NCBI RefSeq assembly: GCF_030159895.1
Contig: NZ_BSNI01000002.1
Location: forward strand, 932,039 to 996,038
Source: Maritalea porphyrae
Lineage (GTDB): Bacteria; Pseudomonadota; Alphaproteobacteria; Rhizobiales; Devosiaceae
Direction of reading: 5' to 3'
Length of the DNA: 64,000 nt
Shown: positions 1-9,178 of the stretch, in pieces
Layout of the letters: every line of letters starts with the position of its first letter
How positions within the stretch are numbered: the first letter of the stretch is position 1
Notes under the pieces: generated by a model
Told to the model about the DNA's origin: nothing
What the model saw: only the letters and a program-made list of their open reading frames with translations
Database searches by the model: none
Made by a program: the position numbers and the translations under genes

Positions 1-1
1 C

Positions 2-649
2 GTTTTTGTCCGCACAGGTGGTTGCGATTATCGCTGCGTTTGGTGTGATAGCTTGCATGCCGTTGATAATGATTATCGGCAAAATTGGAAGCCAATGCAT
101 GCAAGGGAAATACTCGATCAAGTCAAATCCCTTACTGGCAACAAGCCAATCATGATTACCCTTTCTGGCGGCAACCCTGCCATACAGCCCTTTGAAGAGT
201 TGCTTGCATTAGGCAAGGTCGAGGGCTTCACTTTTGCAATGGAAACGCAAGGCAGTGTGTGTAAGCCGTGGTTTGGGGATCTTGATGTTTTAGTGCTGAG
301 CCCGAAACCACCTTCAAGCGAAATGGTATTTGATGCCCGCCAGCTTGCCGCCTGCGTGAAGGCGGGCGAAACGGCTGGCAATACAGTTTTGAAGTTTGTG
401 GTTTTTGACGATTTGGACCTAGAGTTTGCACAAGAAGTTGCAGCATCGCATCCACATTTGCCAATTTACCTGCAGCCCGGCAATCACACGCCACCGCCAG
501 CTGAAGATGAAAACGCACAGATTGATCTTGAAGGCATCAACCAACGCATGTTGTGGTTGATCGACAAGGTCAACCAAACCCATTGGTATACCGCGACAGT
601 GCTGCCTCAGCTGCATGTTATGCTTTGGGGCAATCAACGTGGCGTTTAA
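2..649 (+). CDS. queE: 7-carboxy-7-deazaguanine synthase QueE (5' end cut off by window edge)
   Basis: Radical SAM enzyme that contracts 6-carboxytetrahydropterin to 7-carboxy-7-deazaguanine in queuosine/preQ0 synthesis. The reading frame is open from base 2 and encodes [20 protein letters not shown], which holds the CX3CX2C cluster motif typical of QueE (CDYRCVWC). It is followed by the SGGNPA segment, METQGS and SPKPPSS, all QueE signatures. The true start lies left of the window. The TTG at 53 is internal and would remove the iron-sulfur motif. queF follows 14 bases after the stop, so the two genes probably form one transcript; queC and queD are not visible and may lie upstream. Confidence 0.93.
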   Translation, partial: VFVRTGGCDYRCVWCDSLHAVDNDYRQNWKPMHAREILDQVKSLTGNKPIMITLSGGNPAIQPFEELLALGKVEGFTFAMETQGSVCKPWFGDLDVLVLSPKPPSSEMVFDARQLAACVKAGETAGNTVLKFVVFDDLDLEFAQEVAASHPHLPIYLQPGNHTPPPAEDENAQIDLEGINQRMLWLIDKVNQTHWYTATVLPQLHVMLWGNQRGV

Positions 650-663
650 CTAGAAGAGAAAAA

Positions 664-1134
664 ATGACCGACAAAAAAGACATCTACGCCAATCTCACTC
701 AATTGGGTGGCGAAACCAAATTGCCAAATAGTCCTGAGGAAGCGGTGCTAGAAAAGGTGCCAAATCCGCAAGTGGGCGTACATTATTGCGTGCGGTTCAC
801 TGCACCTGAATTTACCTCTCTTTGCCCTATGACAGGGCAACCAGATTTTGCCCATTTGGTGATTGACTACGTTCCGAGCGATTGGCTAGTCGAAAGCAAG
901 TCCTTAAAACTCTTCCTCGGCGCATTCCGCAATCATGGCGCATTTCACGAAGATTGTACGGTTTCAATTGGCCGTCGCCTCGTTGAGTTGCTCGATCCAC
1001 TATGGTTGCGCATTGGCGGTTACTGGTACCCACGTGGTGGCATCCCAATTGATGTGTTCTGGCAAACGGGCGACGCGCCGAAATCGGTATGGATACCAAG
1101 CCAAGACGTGCCAACCTATCGCGGCCGCGGCTAG
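664..1134 (+). CDS. queF: NADPH-dependent 7-cyano-7-deazaguanine reductase QueF
   Basis: Reduces preQ0 to preQ1, the nitrile reductase step of queuosine synthesis. The 156-residue product is the short, single-domain QueF type. The catalytic Cys54 lies in [11 protein letters not shown] with the conserved Asp61, and the QueF family motif [20 protein letters not shown] follows. The start ATG at 664 is preceded by AGAAGAGAA and gives the normal family length; an upstream in-frame extension from 553 overlaps queE and has no support. The stop codon shares the palindrome CTAG with the stop of the convergent mannosidase gene. Confidence 0.96.
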   Translation: MTDKKDIYANLTQLGGETKLPNSPEEAVLEKVPNPQVGVHYCVRFTAPEFTSLCPMTGQPDFAHLVIDYVPSDWLVESKSLKLFLGAFRNHGAFHEDCTVSIGRRLVELLDPLWLRIGGYWYPRGGIPIDVFWQTGDAPKSVWIPSQDVPTYRGRG

Positions 1135-3587
1135 CCTTTTAAATAATGCAAAGACTTGGCGGTGTTAAATGTATCGCCGCCACGTTTGCGAGCGATGTAG
1201 ATCGTCTTTTCCCTGTTCGGCAATAGAGTGAAACAATTGTCTGAATAAATGTCCGCGCCACCATGGTCAAAAGTAACAAACAGTGCTGGTGTGTCTGAAA
1301 CCAAGGTAACTTGTGCGCCACCATCTTCTGCAATCGATTGCCTCACTTCAATAGCGGGCGTTTCAAATGCGTACGCTTTGGGCCGTTGCGGCAGATAGTC
1401 ATTTTCGCCCATTTTGCGCCCCGCTTTGTCCGCCCAGGTGAAGTGCAAAAATGCATTCGTGGGCACATCGGACGCCTTCATGCGGTATACTGATTGCGCG
1501 CTGTTTGGTACACATTCAACGTCCAAGACTTTGTGAGTATTTACTTCACCTGAAATGCTTACCAATTCAATATTCAGCGAGAGTGTGCTCGCGCCTTCTA
1601 GGTCGGAAACAGCATAAAAAACAATGTCCCCGTTTTCCTCATCGGGCTGTGCCGTAATCAAGATAGGCGCAAAGAAGCGCTTTGCTGCATAGTGTGTCAG
1701 TTTCCAATTGCCGCCATATTCAAGGCTCGACCAGCTCGCCACTGGCCATGTGTCATTCAATTGCCAATATAGCGTGCCCATACATCTGGGCGCCTGCGCG
1801 CGCCAAAACTCAATTGACGTTTTCATCGCAAGGGACTGACTGACTTGGCTGAGATAGACCATGTTTTCAAAACCATCAGGGAACCGGAAGTAGCGCGAGA
1901 TCGTTTCAACAATACGGCTATTGCCACCTTCATTTCGCTGATGCACGTCCATCACTTTCGACGATACATTGCGATCTTCAGGCTCAGTAAAGCCTTCGAT
2001 CACCTTCATCGATGGGAATGACTGAAAGCCAAATTCAGAGCAGAAGCGGGGTTTCACCGTGCGATAGTGCTCGAAGTCTTTTGACGAGTGCCACACATCC
2101 CAAAAGTGCATGTCGCCCGACCTGTCATCATGCCAGCCATCGCTGAAGTTTAGTGGTCCAACAGAAGGTGAGGATGGCCAGAAAGGAATGTCGGGTTCAA
2201 GTTCATCAACGGCCTCTTCCAGACTATGGTTGAGACGATCATAAATCGCCAAATAGCGGTCTCGATCGGCCTTGCCTTCATCGTACCAATTTAGCGCGCC
2301 AACCAGCTCATTGTCACCGCACCAAAGGGCCATGCAGGCCTGACCAGAAAGGCGCTTTATTTGATAGCGTGCCTCTTCGCGTACCGATTTCAGCCACGTT
2401 TTGTCGTGGGCTGGGTATAGATTGCAGGCAAACATGAAATCATGCCAGACGAAGATGCCCATTTCCGAGCACATGTCATAAAACCAATCCGGCTCATACT
2501 GGCCGCCGCCCCAAACTCGGATCATGTTCATGTTGGCGTCAACTGCCGATTGGAGGCGATCGCGGATTGTCTCTGGTGAGCAATTTTGTGGCAATGCATC
2601 GGCCGGGATCCAATTGGCCCCGCGCATAAACATTTCTTCGCCATTGATGCAAAACGCAAATCGGTTGCCAATTTCGTCAGCGCTTGTGTCTAACTTGATG
2701 TCGCGAAAACCGATTTTTCGCGTGCGCACTACATCGCCCAATCGCACTTCAAGCCTGTGCAAGATTTGCTCGCCTCTACCAACGGGCCACCAAAGGACAG
2801 GGTTGTCGATCTCTATTGAAATTGAATGTCTGTTTTCGCCGGGATAGTAGTTGATCAAAGCACTGGTATCGACGCCGCAAATGCTTGCTTCAAGTTCAAT
2901 TTCGCCTACGCCATGTGCTGCAAAATGGACGTCAAGTTCAAGCGTTACGTTACCATTTTCATGGTGTTTCTGACGCACCATAAACTCGTCAAATTGCACA
3001 GGGTCCGCAACGCTGAGAAAAATATCGTCGTAAAAACCGAGTGGGGAGAGGGCGATATTCCAGTCCCAGCCAGCGTGGCACTGGGTCTTGCGCAGGAAGT
3101 TGTAGTGCGGCAAGCGATTATTGAAAGACAGATAGGGCGTTGGAATAGTGGAACGCGCTGCTGCATCGGCAGCAGCTTCACTGTTTGAGTGGAACGTCAC
3201 ACGCAAGGCGTTTTTGCCCAGCTTCAGCGCAGCGCTGGTATCGAAATCCCAGCGCTTGAATTGACTATTGCACTGACCAATTTCCACGTCGTTCAAATGT
3301 ACGGTGGCAACGCAATCAACAGACATGAAAGTCAGAATATGGCGTTTGCAGATATCGCCTTCAAATTCAAAGTCGGTCGACGCCGTCCATTCTTGCTCAT
3401 GAATCCAATCAAGTGACTGCTCCGTATCGCGCCAATAAGGATTTGGGGTTTGTTCAGAAGCAAGTAGTGCCGAATGCACGTCACCAGGCACCCTAAGATC
3501 CGCACATTTTGATTTGTCGGCACTTTCAATTGTCCAGCCATCATTTAGGTGAAGTAGAAATGGTGATGTAATCGATTGCATGGACAT
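1131..3587 (-). CDS. Beta-mannosidase, glycoside hydrolase family 2
   Basis: Exo-acting hydrolase releasing mannose from the non-reducing end of beta-mannosides. The product has about 818 residues, normal for GH2 beta-mannosidases. The N-terminal sugar-binding domain ([10 protein letters not shown]) is followed by the RVWGGGQYE segment and [13 protein letters not shown], both characteristic of GH2 mannosidases. The acid/base Glu is in WCGDNE and the nucleophile Glu in [11 protein letters not shown]. No signal peptide is seen, so it is probably cytoplasmic. I chose the ATG at 3587 (MSMQS) over the upstream codon at 3695, because the 36 extra residues look non-coding. It is divergent from a peptide-type solute-binding protein, which could deliver substrate; that link is inferred. 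Confidence 0.9.
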   Translation of the reverse strand: MSMQSITSPFLLHLNDGWTIESADKSKCADLRVPGDVHSALLASEQTPNPYWRDTEQSLDWIHEQEWTASTDFEFEGDICKRHILTFMSVDCVATVHLNDVEIGQCNSQFKRWDFDTSAALKLGKNALRVTFHSNSEAAADAAARSTIPTPYLSFNNRLPHYNFLRKTQCHAGWDWNIALSPLGFYDDIFLSVADPVQFDEFMVRQKHHENGNVTLELDVHFAAHGVGEIELEASICGVDTSALINYYPGENRHSISIEIDNPVLWWPVGRGEQILHRLEVRLGDVVRTRKIGFRDIKLDTSADEIGNRFAFCINGEEMFMRGANWIPADALPQNCSPETIRDRLQSAVDANMNMIRVWGGGQYEPDWFYDMCSEMGIFVWHDFMFACNLYPAHDKTWLKSVREEARYQIKRLSGQACMALWCGDNELVGALNWYDEGKADRDRYLAIYDRLNHSLEEAVDELEPDIPFWPSSPSVGPLNFSDGWHDDRSGDMHFWDVWHSSKDFEHYRTVKPRFCSEFGFQSFPSMKVIEGFTEPEDRNVSSKVMDVHQRNEGGNSRIVETISRYFRFPDGFENMVYLSQVSQSLAMKTSIEFWRAQAPRCMGTLYWQLNDTWPVASWSSLEYGGNWKLTHYAAKRFFAPILITAQPDEENGDIVFYAVSDLEGASTLSLNIELVSISGEVNTHKVLDVECVPNSAQSVYRMKASDVPTNAFLHFTWADKAGRKMGENDYLPQRPKAYAFETPAIEVRQSIAEDGGAQVTLVSDTPALFVTFDHGGADIYSDNCFTLLPNREKTIYIARKRGGDTFNTAKSLHYLKG

Positions 3588-3722
3588 AACTGCTTTTCTT
3601 GGTCGGTCGAACCTGGCTGAGTTTTGGACTGTTTGGGTGCATTGCGAAGAATAGGCGCGCCCAGTTTCTTTACGGCGGGTGCGCGGACCAATCAAGTGTG
3701 TTCAGCCATTTGACTTCAGTTT

Positions 3723-3735
3723 TGGATGAAATCCA
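3723..3735. promoter_or_regulatory. Perfect 5-3-5 dyad upstream of the solute-binding protein promoter
   Basis: TGGAT-GAA-ATCCA is a perfect inverted repeat lying three bases before a -35 hexamer. It sits between the divergent mannosidase and solute-binding protein genes, with an IclR-type regulator nearby. It is a candidate operator for that regulator; the assignment is inferred from position only. Confidence 0.35.
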
Positions 3736-3738
3736 TGC

Positions 3739-3767
3739 TTGCATAATGGTTGGTATCTTTATATAAT
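3739..3767 (+). promoter_or_regulatory. Sigma-70-type promoter of the solute-binding protein gene
   Basis: TTGCAT at 3739-3744 and TATAAT at 3762-3767 are separated by exactly 17 bases, close to the housekeeping consensus. Transcription would start near 3775, leaving a leader of about 67 bases before the ATG at 3842. A second TATAAT occurs at 3782-3787 but lacks a clear -35 element. Confidence 0.55.
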
Positions 3768-3841
3768 TCTTTCTATTGCAATATAATACTTAGGCCAAAG
3801 CTTGCGGAGGGTAGGCGGGAGACCTGAGATATGGAGGGATA

Positions 3842-5476
3842 ATGAATTTTCCAAAATTGATGAAAAGCGCAGCAATTGGCGCAACGCTAAGCCTAGCCCT
3901 AATGGGCAGCGCGTTGGCAGCCGCAACCCACCCGGTCACTGGCGAAACTCTGGCGGACAATCAGGTACTGCGTATGCGTCTACTTGATGGTATTCCGTCG
4001 CTCGATCCACAATTGATGGAAGACGTAACCGGGTTCTCGTTTGCACGCGATTTGTTTGAAGGTCTTCTCAACCAAGACGCTGACGGGAACCTAGTGCCTG
4101 GCGTCGCTGAAAGCTGGTCTGCCAACGAATCCAACGATGTTTACACATTCAATTTGCGTAAAAATGCAAAATGGTCAAACGGTGACCCAGTCACGGCTCA
4201 CGACTTTGTCTACGCATGGCAACGTTCGGTCGACCCTGAATTGGGTTCTCCTTATTCTTGGTATGTTGATCTGATGTCGATTGAAAACGCGTCTGCGGTT
4301 CTGTCAGGGGAATTGGATAAGTCAGAACTTGGCGTGCGCGCAGTTGATGATTACACGTTCGAAGTCCGCCTCACTGCACCGCTTCCATATTTCGCATCAA
4401 TGACTGTGCTAGCGACAGTGTTTCCAGTACACAAAGCAACAGTTGAAGCACATGGCGCTGAGTGGACCCGTCCTGAGAACATGGTCTCAAACGGTGCGTA
4501 CAAACTCACCGAGTGGGTGCTAAAGGAACGTACCGCTCGCGAACGCAACCCAATGTATTGGAACAATGACGCAACCATTATTGAGCGTGTCGAAACCCAA
4601 GTCATCAATGATGAAAACATCGCTTTTACTCGCTATCTTGCAGGTGAATTGGATGTTACGGCGGTGCCGTCGGGTCAATTCATAAGGTTGAAAAAAGAGC
4701 GTCCTGACGAAACTCTGTCGCTGCCATATTTGGGCTCCTATTACTACAGCTTCAATATGTCGGATAGCGGACCAGAGGCGTTCAAAGATGTTCGCGTGCG
4801 CCAGGCTTTGTCTTATGCGGTGGATCGAAATGTCATCACGGACAATATTTTGCAAGGTGGTCAGCGCCCCGCATACAATGTAACACCTGCAGCAACCGCC
4901 GGATTTGTTGATCCAAAAACCGACTATGCGGCTTGGTCTCAAGCAGAACGAGATGCGAAAGCAAAAGAGCTATTGGCTGCGGCAGGTTACAGCGCGGATA
5001 ATCCACTAGAGTTTGACTTGTTGTACAACACGTCGGAAACGCACAAGAAAATTGCAACAGCAATTTCTGCAATGTGGGAGCAGAAGCTCGGCGTAAAAGC
5101 TGTGCCAACAAACATGGAATGGAAAACCATGCTTGAAACGGGTCGGAGTAAAAACTTTGATATGATCCGTTATGCTTGGATTGGAGACTACAACGAAGCT
5201 TCAACATTTCTTGATTTGCACCGCACAGGCGGCGCGCAAAACTGGGCAAGTTTCTCAAATGCAGATGTTGATGCGCTTCTTGATGAGGCAAAAACCTCAA
5301 AGGACCCAAGCGCGGCTTACACCAAGATCGAGCAGATTTTGGCCGCAGAAATGCCGGTTGTTCCAATTTATCATTACACAAGTGTGATGATGAAAAACCC
5401 AGCCCTTAAAGGCTGGCCAATCGAGAATGTTCAGCAAAACTGGTACGCGAAAGATATGTATTTCGCCGCTGAATAG
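3842..5476 (+). CDS. Peptide-type ABC transporter solute-binding protein (OppA/SBP_bac_5 family)
   Basis: Periplasmic binding protein of the oligopeptide/dipeptide transporter family, 544 residues. The N-terminus (MNFPKLMKSAAIGATLSLAL, then MGSALAA) is a clear Sec signal peptide. LVPGVAESW, the WSNGDPVTAHDFVYAW segment and FKDVRVRQALSYAVDR are typical of OppA-like proteins. A strong ribosome-binding site GGAGGG lies 3 bases before the ATG. No permease or ATPase genes are next to it, so it is an orphan component here. The divergent mannosidase suggests a sugar oligomer as one possible ligand, since members of this family can bind sugars, but a peptide is equally possible. Confidence 0.92.
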   Translation: MNFPKLMKSAAIGATLSLALMGSALAAATHPVTGETLADNQVLRMRLLDGIPSLDPQLMEDVTGFSFARDLFEGLLNQDADGNLVPGVAESWSANESNDVYTFNLRKNAKWSNGDPVTAHDFVYAWQRSVDPELGSPYSWYVDLMSIENASAVLSGELDKSELGVRAVDDYTFEVRLTAPLPYFASMTVLATVFPVHKATVEAHGAEWTRPENMVSNGAYKLTEWVLKERTARERNPMYWNNDATIIERVETQVINDENIAFTRYLAGELDVTAVPSGQFIRLKKERPDETLSLPYLGSYYYSFNMSDSGPEAFKDVRVRQALSYAVDRNVITDNILQGGQRPAYNVTPAATAGFVDPKTDYAAWSQAERDAKAKELLAAAGYSADNPLEFDLLYNTSETHKKIATAISAMWEQKLGVKAVPTNMEWKTMLETGRSKNFDMIRYAWIGDYNEASTFLDLHRTGGAQNWASFSNADVDALLDEAKTSKDPSAAYTKIEQILAAEMPVVPIYHYTSVMMKNPALKGWPIENVQQNWYAKDMYFAAE

Positions 5477-5539
5477 CCTTTTGGACATGGGCAGATTTTC
5501 TTATTTGTCCACCTTCTCCCGAAACGACTAGTCAAACCG

Positions 5540-5568
5540 ACCAATCCGCTACGGCGGGTTGGTTTTTT
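5540..5568 (+). terminator. Rho-independent terminator after the solute-binding protein gene
   Basis: ACCAATCCGC (5540-5549) pairs with GCGGGTTGGT (5554-5563) around a TACG loop, with one G-T wobble, and is followed by six T residues. It ends transcription of the upstream + strand gene and lies just before the convergent IclR gene. Confidence 0.85.
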
Positions 5569-5597
5569 GTAGGGGACGCAAGAATTGCATCTAGCAT

Positions 5598-6452
5598 CTA
5601 CATATGTGGCGATGTGGCCAATGCTTGGGATATTTCGGTTGCTGTCTTTACGGCAATGGGTGAGAGTTTTTCGATCACTTCCGCCGGGCTCCATGCGCGC
5701 CCATGAACACAAATATTCATCGAAGCAATAACGCGGCCATCGCGGCCATAAATGGGCGAGCCAACGGTTAGTTCGCCATTGATGCATTCTTGCACCGCTG
5801 AGGCAAACCCATCTTTGCGGGCTTGCGCAATCAGGGACAATATTTGTTCGCGATCTGTAATTGTATGCGGGGTAATAGCCTGCAGATTTGAGCGGTCAAT
5901 AATCGCTTCAGCTTCTGCCTCTGGCAGAGCAGATAAATAAGCACGTCCGCTAGAAGTGCAAAACATTGGTGCACGGCCACCAATAGGCGGGTTGACCAAA
6001 TGTGAATTAAGGCTAGGCAGCCGAGTGATGTAAATGACATCAAGGCCATGCGGTAGCGCCAAATTCACTGCCTCACCGGATAGTTCGCGCGCCTGCAACA
6101 AAAAAGGGGCAGCGATGGACGTCAGTGGGTCAGATGCCAAAAAGGTAAAAGAGAACTCTAGGAGTTTCGGCGATGGACGCAATTGCCGGCTGCGTTCGTC
6201 GCGCAACAAATATCCTAAATTTACTAGCGTGTGGCAAAATCGTTGCGCAGCGCTTTTGCCCAAACCGGTGCGTTCAGATATTTCGGAAAGGCTAAGCGCC
6301 GACTTATCGCCGCTAAAGGCTTGCAAAACACGAAGAGCTTTTTCCACCGACCCCACAAACAGTGCATCTCGAACGGCTTCGCCTGCGTCAGTATCAGTTG
6401 AAGACGATGAAAGGTCACCATGATGGTGAAATGTGGCAGATGAATTGGTCAT
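5598..6452 (-). CDS. IclR family transcriptional regulator
   Basis: DNA-binding regulator of the IclR family. The N-terminal winged helix-turn-helix spans roughly residues 33-95 (VEKALRVLQAFSG, then LSLSEISERTGLGKSAAQRF). The C-terminal effector domain includes GRAYLSALPEAEAEAI and GSPIYGRDGRVIASMNICV. I chose the ATG at 6452 (MTNSSATF), giving 284 residues; a longer version to 6530 is possible but the added residues look unrelated. The ribosome-binding site is weak for either start. It lies convergent to the solute-binding protein gene and probably controls it and/or the mannosidase, by analogy with IclR regulators beside sugar-uptake genes. Confidence 0.88.
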   Translation of the reverse strand: MTNSSATFHHHGDLSSSSTDTDAGEAVRDALFVGSVEKALRVLQAFSGDKSALSLSEISERTGLGKSAAQRFCHTLVNLGYLLRDERSRQLRPSPKLLEFSFTFLASDPLTSIAAPFLLQARELSGEAVNLALPHGLDVIYITRLPSLNSHLVNPPIGGRAPMFCTSSGRAYLSALPEAEAEAIIDRSNLQAITPHTITDREQILSLIAQARKDGFASAVQECINGELTVGSPIYGRDGRVIASMNICVHGRAWSPAEVIEKLSPIAVKTATEISQALATSPHM

Positions 6453-6480
6453 ATGGCCGCGTACGTTTGATGTTCTATTT

Positions 6481-6518
6481 ATGCGTTGCCAATGAGCCGA
6501 AGCCAACCAGCAACGCAT
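6481..6518. repeat. 9-bp inverted repeat in the ugd-iclR intergenic region
   Basis: ATGCGTTGC (6481-6489) and GCAACGCAT (6510-6518) are perfect inverted copies separated by 20 bases. The position is downstream of ugd and upstream of the IclR gene on the same strand. There is no T-run, so it may be an operator or a leader hairpin rather than a terminator. Confidence 0.4.
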
Positions 6519-6626
6519 TTGAACCAACATATATGTCTAGCCAATAAAGATAAAGCCCGACAATCGCAAGAGATCGCAGCTCCATCTGGAATGATATGAA
6601 CGCGATCCAATTGGATGATCGCTGGG

Positions 6627-7943
6627 CTAGATTTCTTCGTGCGGGCGACCGACACAGCGATATTTGAACCCATAGGGCTCAATCTCTGACTTGCGGTATA
6701 TATTGCGCAAGTCAACAAGAATTGGTTGCGCCATAACTTGCTTCAGGCGAGTGAAATCGAGCGCGCGAAATTGGTCCCATTCGGTCACAATCACAAGCGC
6801 TTCTGCGTTCTCTGCCGCCGCGTAAGCATCATGGCAAAAGTCTAGAAATGGCAACTCAGCTCTGGCCTGTTCCATGCCTTCGGGATCATATGCTGAGATT
6901 GTGGCGCCGCCATCCTTTAATGCCTGTGCAATGGCCAAAGAGGGCGCGTCGCGCATGTCGTCGGTGTTGGGCTTAAAAGTAAGACCCAACATAGCGATGC
7001 GTTTGCCCCGAACGTTGCCGCCGACCGCATCGATAACTTTGCGCGCCATCGCGCGCTTACGTCGATCGTTCACCGCAATTGTTGTTTCAATCAGGGAGAG
7101 AGGGCGCTCATAATCATTAGCGGTTTTGACCAGCGCAGTTGTATCCTTTGGGAAGCACGATCCGCCAAAGCCGGGCCCGCTGTTTAGAAACTTCGAACCA
7201 ATGCGTTTATCAAGACCAATTACACGCGCCACATCCTGGACATCAGCCCCAACGGCTTCACTCAGATCTGCCATTTCATTGATGAAGGTTATCTTCATCG
7301 CCAAAAAGCTGTTGGACGCATATTTAATTAGCTCCGCAGTGCGGCGAGAAGTGAAGACCAATGGCCCTTTGTTCAGATAGATCGGTCGGTATAGCTCCGA
7401 CATTGGACTGCGTGCGCGTTCATCTTCGATGCCGACAACAATGCGATCGGGGTGCTTGAAGTCTTCAATCGCGGCGCCTTCCCGCAAGAACTCAGGGTTT
7501 GATGCGACAACGAAATCAGCCTTCGGGTTACGTTCGCGAATTATTCTTTCTACTTCATCACCGGTGCCGACCGGCACTGTGGACTTAGTGGCCACCACGG
7601 TGAACCCTTCAATGGCATCCGCAATCTCACCTGCTGCATCATAAACATAGCTCAAATCGGCATGCCCATCGCCACGTCGACTTGGGGTGCCTACCGCAAT
7701 AAAAACAATGTCTGCATCTGCAACGGACTCTTTCAACTCAGTGGTGAACTTAAGCCGATCAGCTTTGCTGTTTTTAGCAACTAAATCGTCGAGCCGTGGT
7801 TCGAAGATCGGTATATCGCCATTACGCAGGGCGTCAATTTTGGTCGCGTCCTTATCGACACAAGTCACGTGATGCCCAAAGTCGGCAAAGCACGCACCGC
7901 TCACCAATCCTACATAACCTGCGCCAACAATCGTTATTCTCAA
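6627..7943 (-). CDS. ugd: UDP-glucose 6-dehydrogenase
   Basis: Oxidises UDP-glucose to UDP-glucuronate with two NAD+, feeding exopolysaccharide or lipopolysaccharide synthesis. The 438-residue product has the Rossmann motif GAGYVGLVSG at residues 7-16. The catalytic Cys is in GPGFGGSCFPKDTTAL, and LTFKPNTDDMRDAPSLAIA is the C-terminal family signature. The start is TTG at 7943, placed immediately before the Rossmann strand (LRITIVGAG), with GAGG about 8 bases upstream. It stands alone: no glycosyltransferase or sugar epimerase is beside it. Confidence 0.95.
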   Translation of the reverse strand: MRITIVGAGYVGLVSGACFADFGHHVTCVDKDATKIDALRNGDIPIFEPRLDDLVAKNSKADRLKFTTELKESVADADIVFIAVGTPSRRGDGHADLSYVYDAAGEIADAIEGFTVVATKSTVPVGTGDEVERIIRERNPKADFVVASNPEFLREGAAIEDFKHPDRIVVGIEDERARSPMSELYRPIYLNKGPLVFTSRRTAELIKYASNSFLAMKITFINEMADLSEAVGADVQDVARVIGLDKRIGSKFLNSGPGFGGSCFPKDTTALVKTANDYERPLSLIETTIAVNDRRKRAMARKVIDAVGGNVRGKRIAMLGLTFKPNTDDMRDAPSLAIAQALKDGGATISAYDPEGMEQARAELPFLDFCHDAYAAAENAEALVIVTEWDQFRALDFTRLKQVMAQPILVDLRNIYRKSEIEPYGFKYRCVGRPHEEI

Positions 7944-8071
7944 AGCAATGCCTCGCTGCCTTAGACTTTCATGTGATCAAGCAAACATATTTCGCAAAGG
8001 AATACAAAGCACTGATCGAAAAACCACTACTTTGATTTTGTGACATGTCAATGAATAGCGATAGGCGATGT

Positions 8072-9178
8072 TCATCTGAGCGAAGCTAGCGCAACCATAT
8101 GATTGTCGAAATCTATACCATCGATATCGTGGAGCTTGTGACCGACTTGACCAAATTCTCCGGCACCCGTTGAGAGCCGAAATTGATTTGTATCGTCCAC
8201 CGCAGCACCGCAGACATTTGGCGCAGTTTGCCGATGTATGACATTACCGAATTTATCCAGCAAAACAGCCAAATTGCCTTTGGGGGAGGTCACACAAATC
8301 TGCTCACCATCCGCCGAAACCTCGATTGAGCCGACATATCCCTTTAGGGCACTTTGGGTCTGCTCTTCAATCCCCAAAAATGCGAGCCCATCATCTAGAC
8401 TTAGACTTGCGATCAAAGGGGTTTCGGGGGGCGCGCCATCTTGCAACTGGCCACCCACCCAAACGCGTTGCCCATCGGCCGTTGCCATATGCCGTAGCGA
8501 CAATTTATGCAATTCGGTTGGCGGCTCGAACGTTGTGACATTGCTGCCGTCTTTGGTGTTCAGCCAACAAACATTGGGGCGCATGGTAGAAATGTTGAGT
8601 TTGGTGCGCGCAAAGTCCGGGTGCGTTTCAATGCCCCCATTTGCAACTATCAATTTCTGCCCATCATCGCTTAGATGCAGGTCGTGCGGGCCAATGCCGC
8701 CTGAATAAAATTCGCCAATTCGTTCAATGTGTTGAGCGTCGACCCGATAGATGCCAATAATGCCGCGCGCACTCTCATAATCATTTTCGGTGGCGTAGAA
8801 ATATTTGCCATCTTTTGAGAAGATACCATGTCCATAAAAGTGCCGATCGGCAGCAGCATTTATTTGCCCAAGCGGTCTGCCGCGACGGTCAAAAAGCGCT
8901 GCAAAAATGCCGGGCCGACGCGCAAAAACCAAGATGTTTCCAGTGGTTGAACATTGCACTAAATCATGTCCACGAGCGGGCAATTTCTCGCTCGAAATAA
9001 TGGCGCCCGCTGCATTGAGAATGACGACACCAAAATCACCGTCTCTAAAGCGGCAAGTGGACGCAAAAAATTGATCGGACTGGGAAATTGCGGCGTAAGC
9101 AGACGAAGTCAATGCGCCCAAATACGAGGCGCCTGCCATGGTGAGGAAGTTACGCCGCGACCACATGTTAGTCACCAT
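8072..9178 (-). CDS. DUF1513 family periplasmic protein, last gene of the imelysin operon
   Basis: Product of 368 residues with a twin-arginine-like N-terminus (WSRRNFLTMAGASYLGAL), suggesting export by Tat. The body has repeated beta-strand blades with SxDG turns (FSKDGKYFYATENDY, LSDDGQKLIVANGG, VSADGEQICVTSP), consistent with a beta-propeller. This family is regularly found after imelysin and di-haem DUF1111 genes. No enzymatic function is established that I can name. Its start overlaps the end of the second imelysin gene by 11 bases, so translation is probably coupled. The context points to a role in periplasmic iron handling, which is inferred. Confidence 0.85.
   Translation of the reverse strand: MVTNMWSRRNFLTMAGASYLGALTSSAYAAISQSDQFFASTCRFRDGDFGVVILNAAGAIISSEKLPARGHDLVQCSTTGNILVFARRPGIFAALFDRRGRPLGQINAAADRHFYGHGIFSKDGKYFYATENDYESARGIIGIYRVDAQHIERIGEFYSGGIGPHDLHLSDDGQKLIVANGGIETHPDFARTKLNISTMRPNVCWLNTKDGSNVTTFEPPTELHKLSLRHMATADGQRVWVGGQLQDGAPPETPLIASLSLDDGLAFLGIEEQTQSALKGYVGSIEVSADGEQICVTSPKGNLAVLLDKFGNVIHRQTAPNVCGAAVDDTNQFRLSTGAGEFGQVGHKLHDIDGIDFDNHMVALASLR

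Noticed and set aside
3588-3695. 36-residue extension of the beta-mannosidase
   Set aside because: It runs into the divergent promoter region, reads as low-similarity sequence and has no better ribosome-binding site.
6605-6616. ATCCAATTGGAT palindrome downstream of ugd as an IclR operator
   Set aside because: The half-sites resemble those at 3723-3735 but are in the opposite arrangement, and the site is far from the IclR start; the evidence is too thin.
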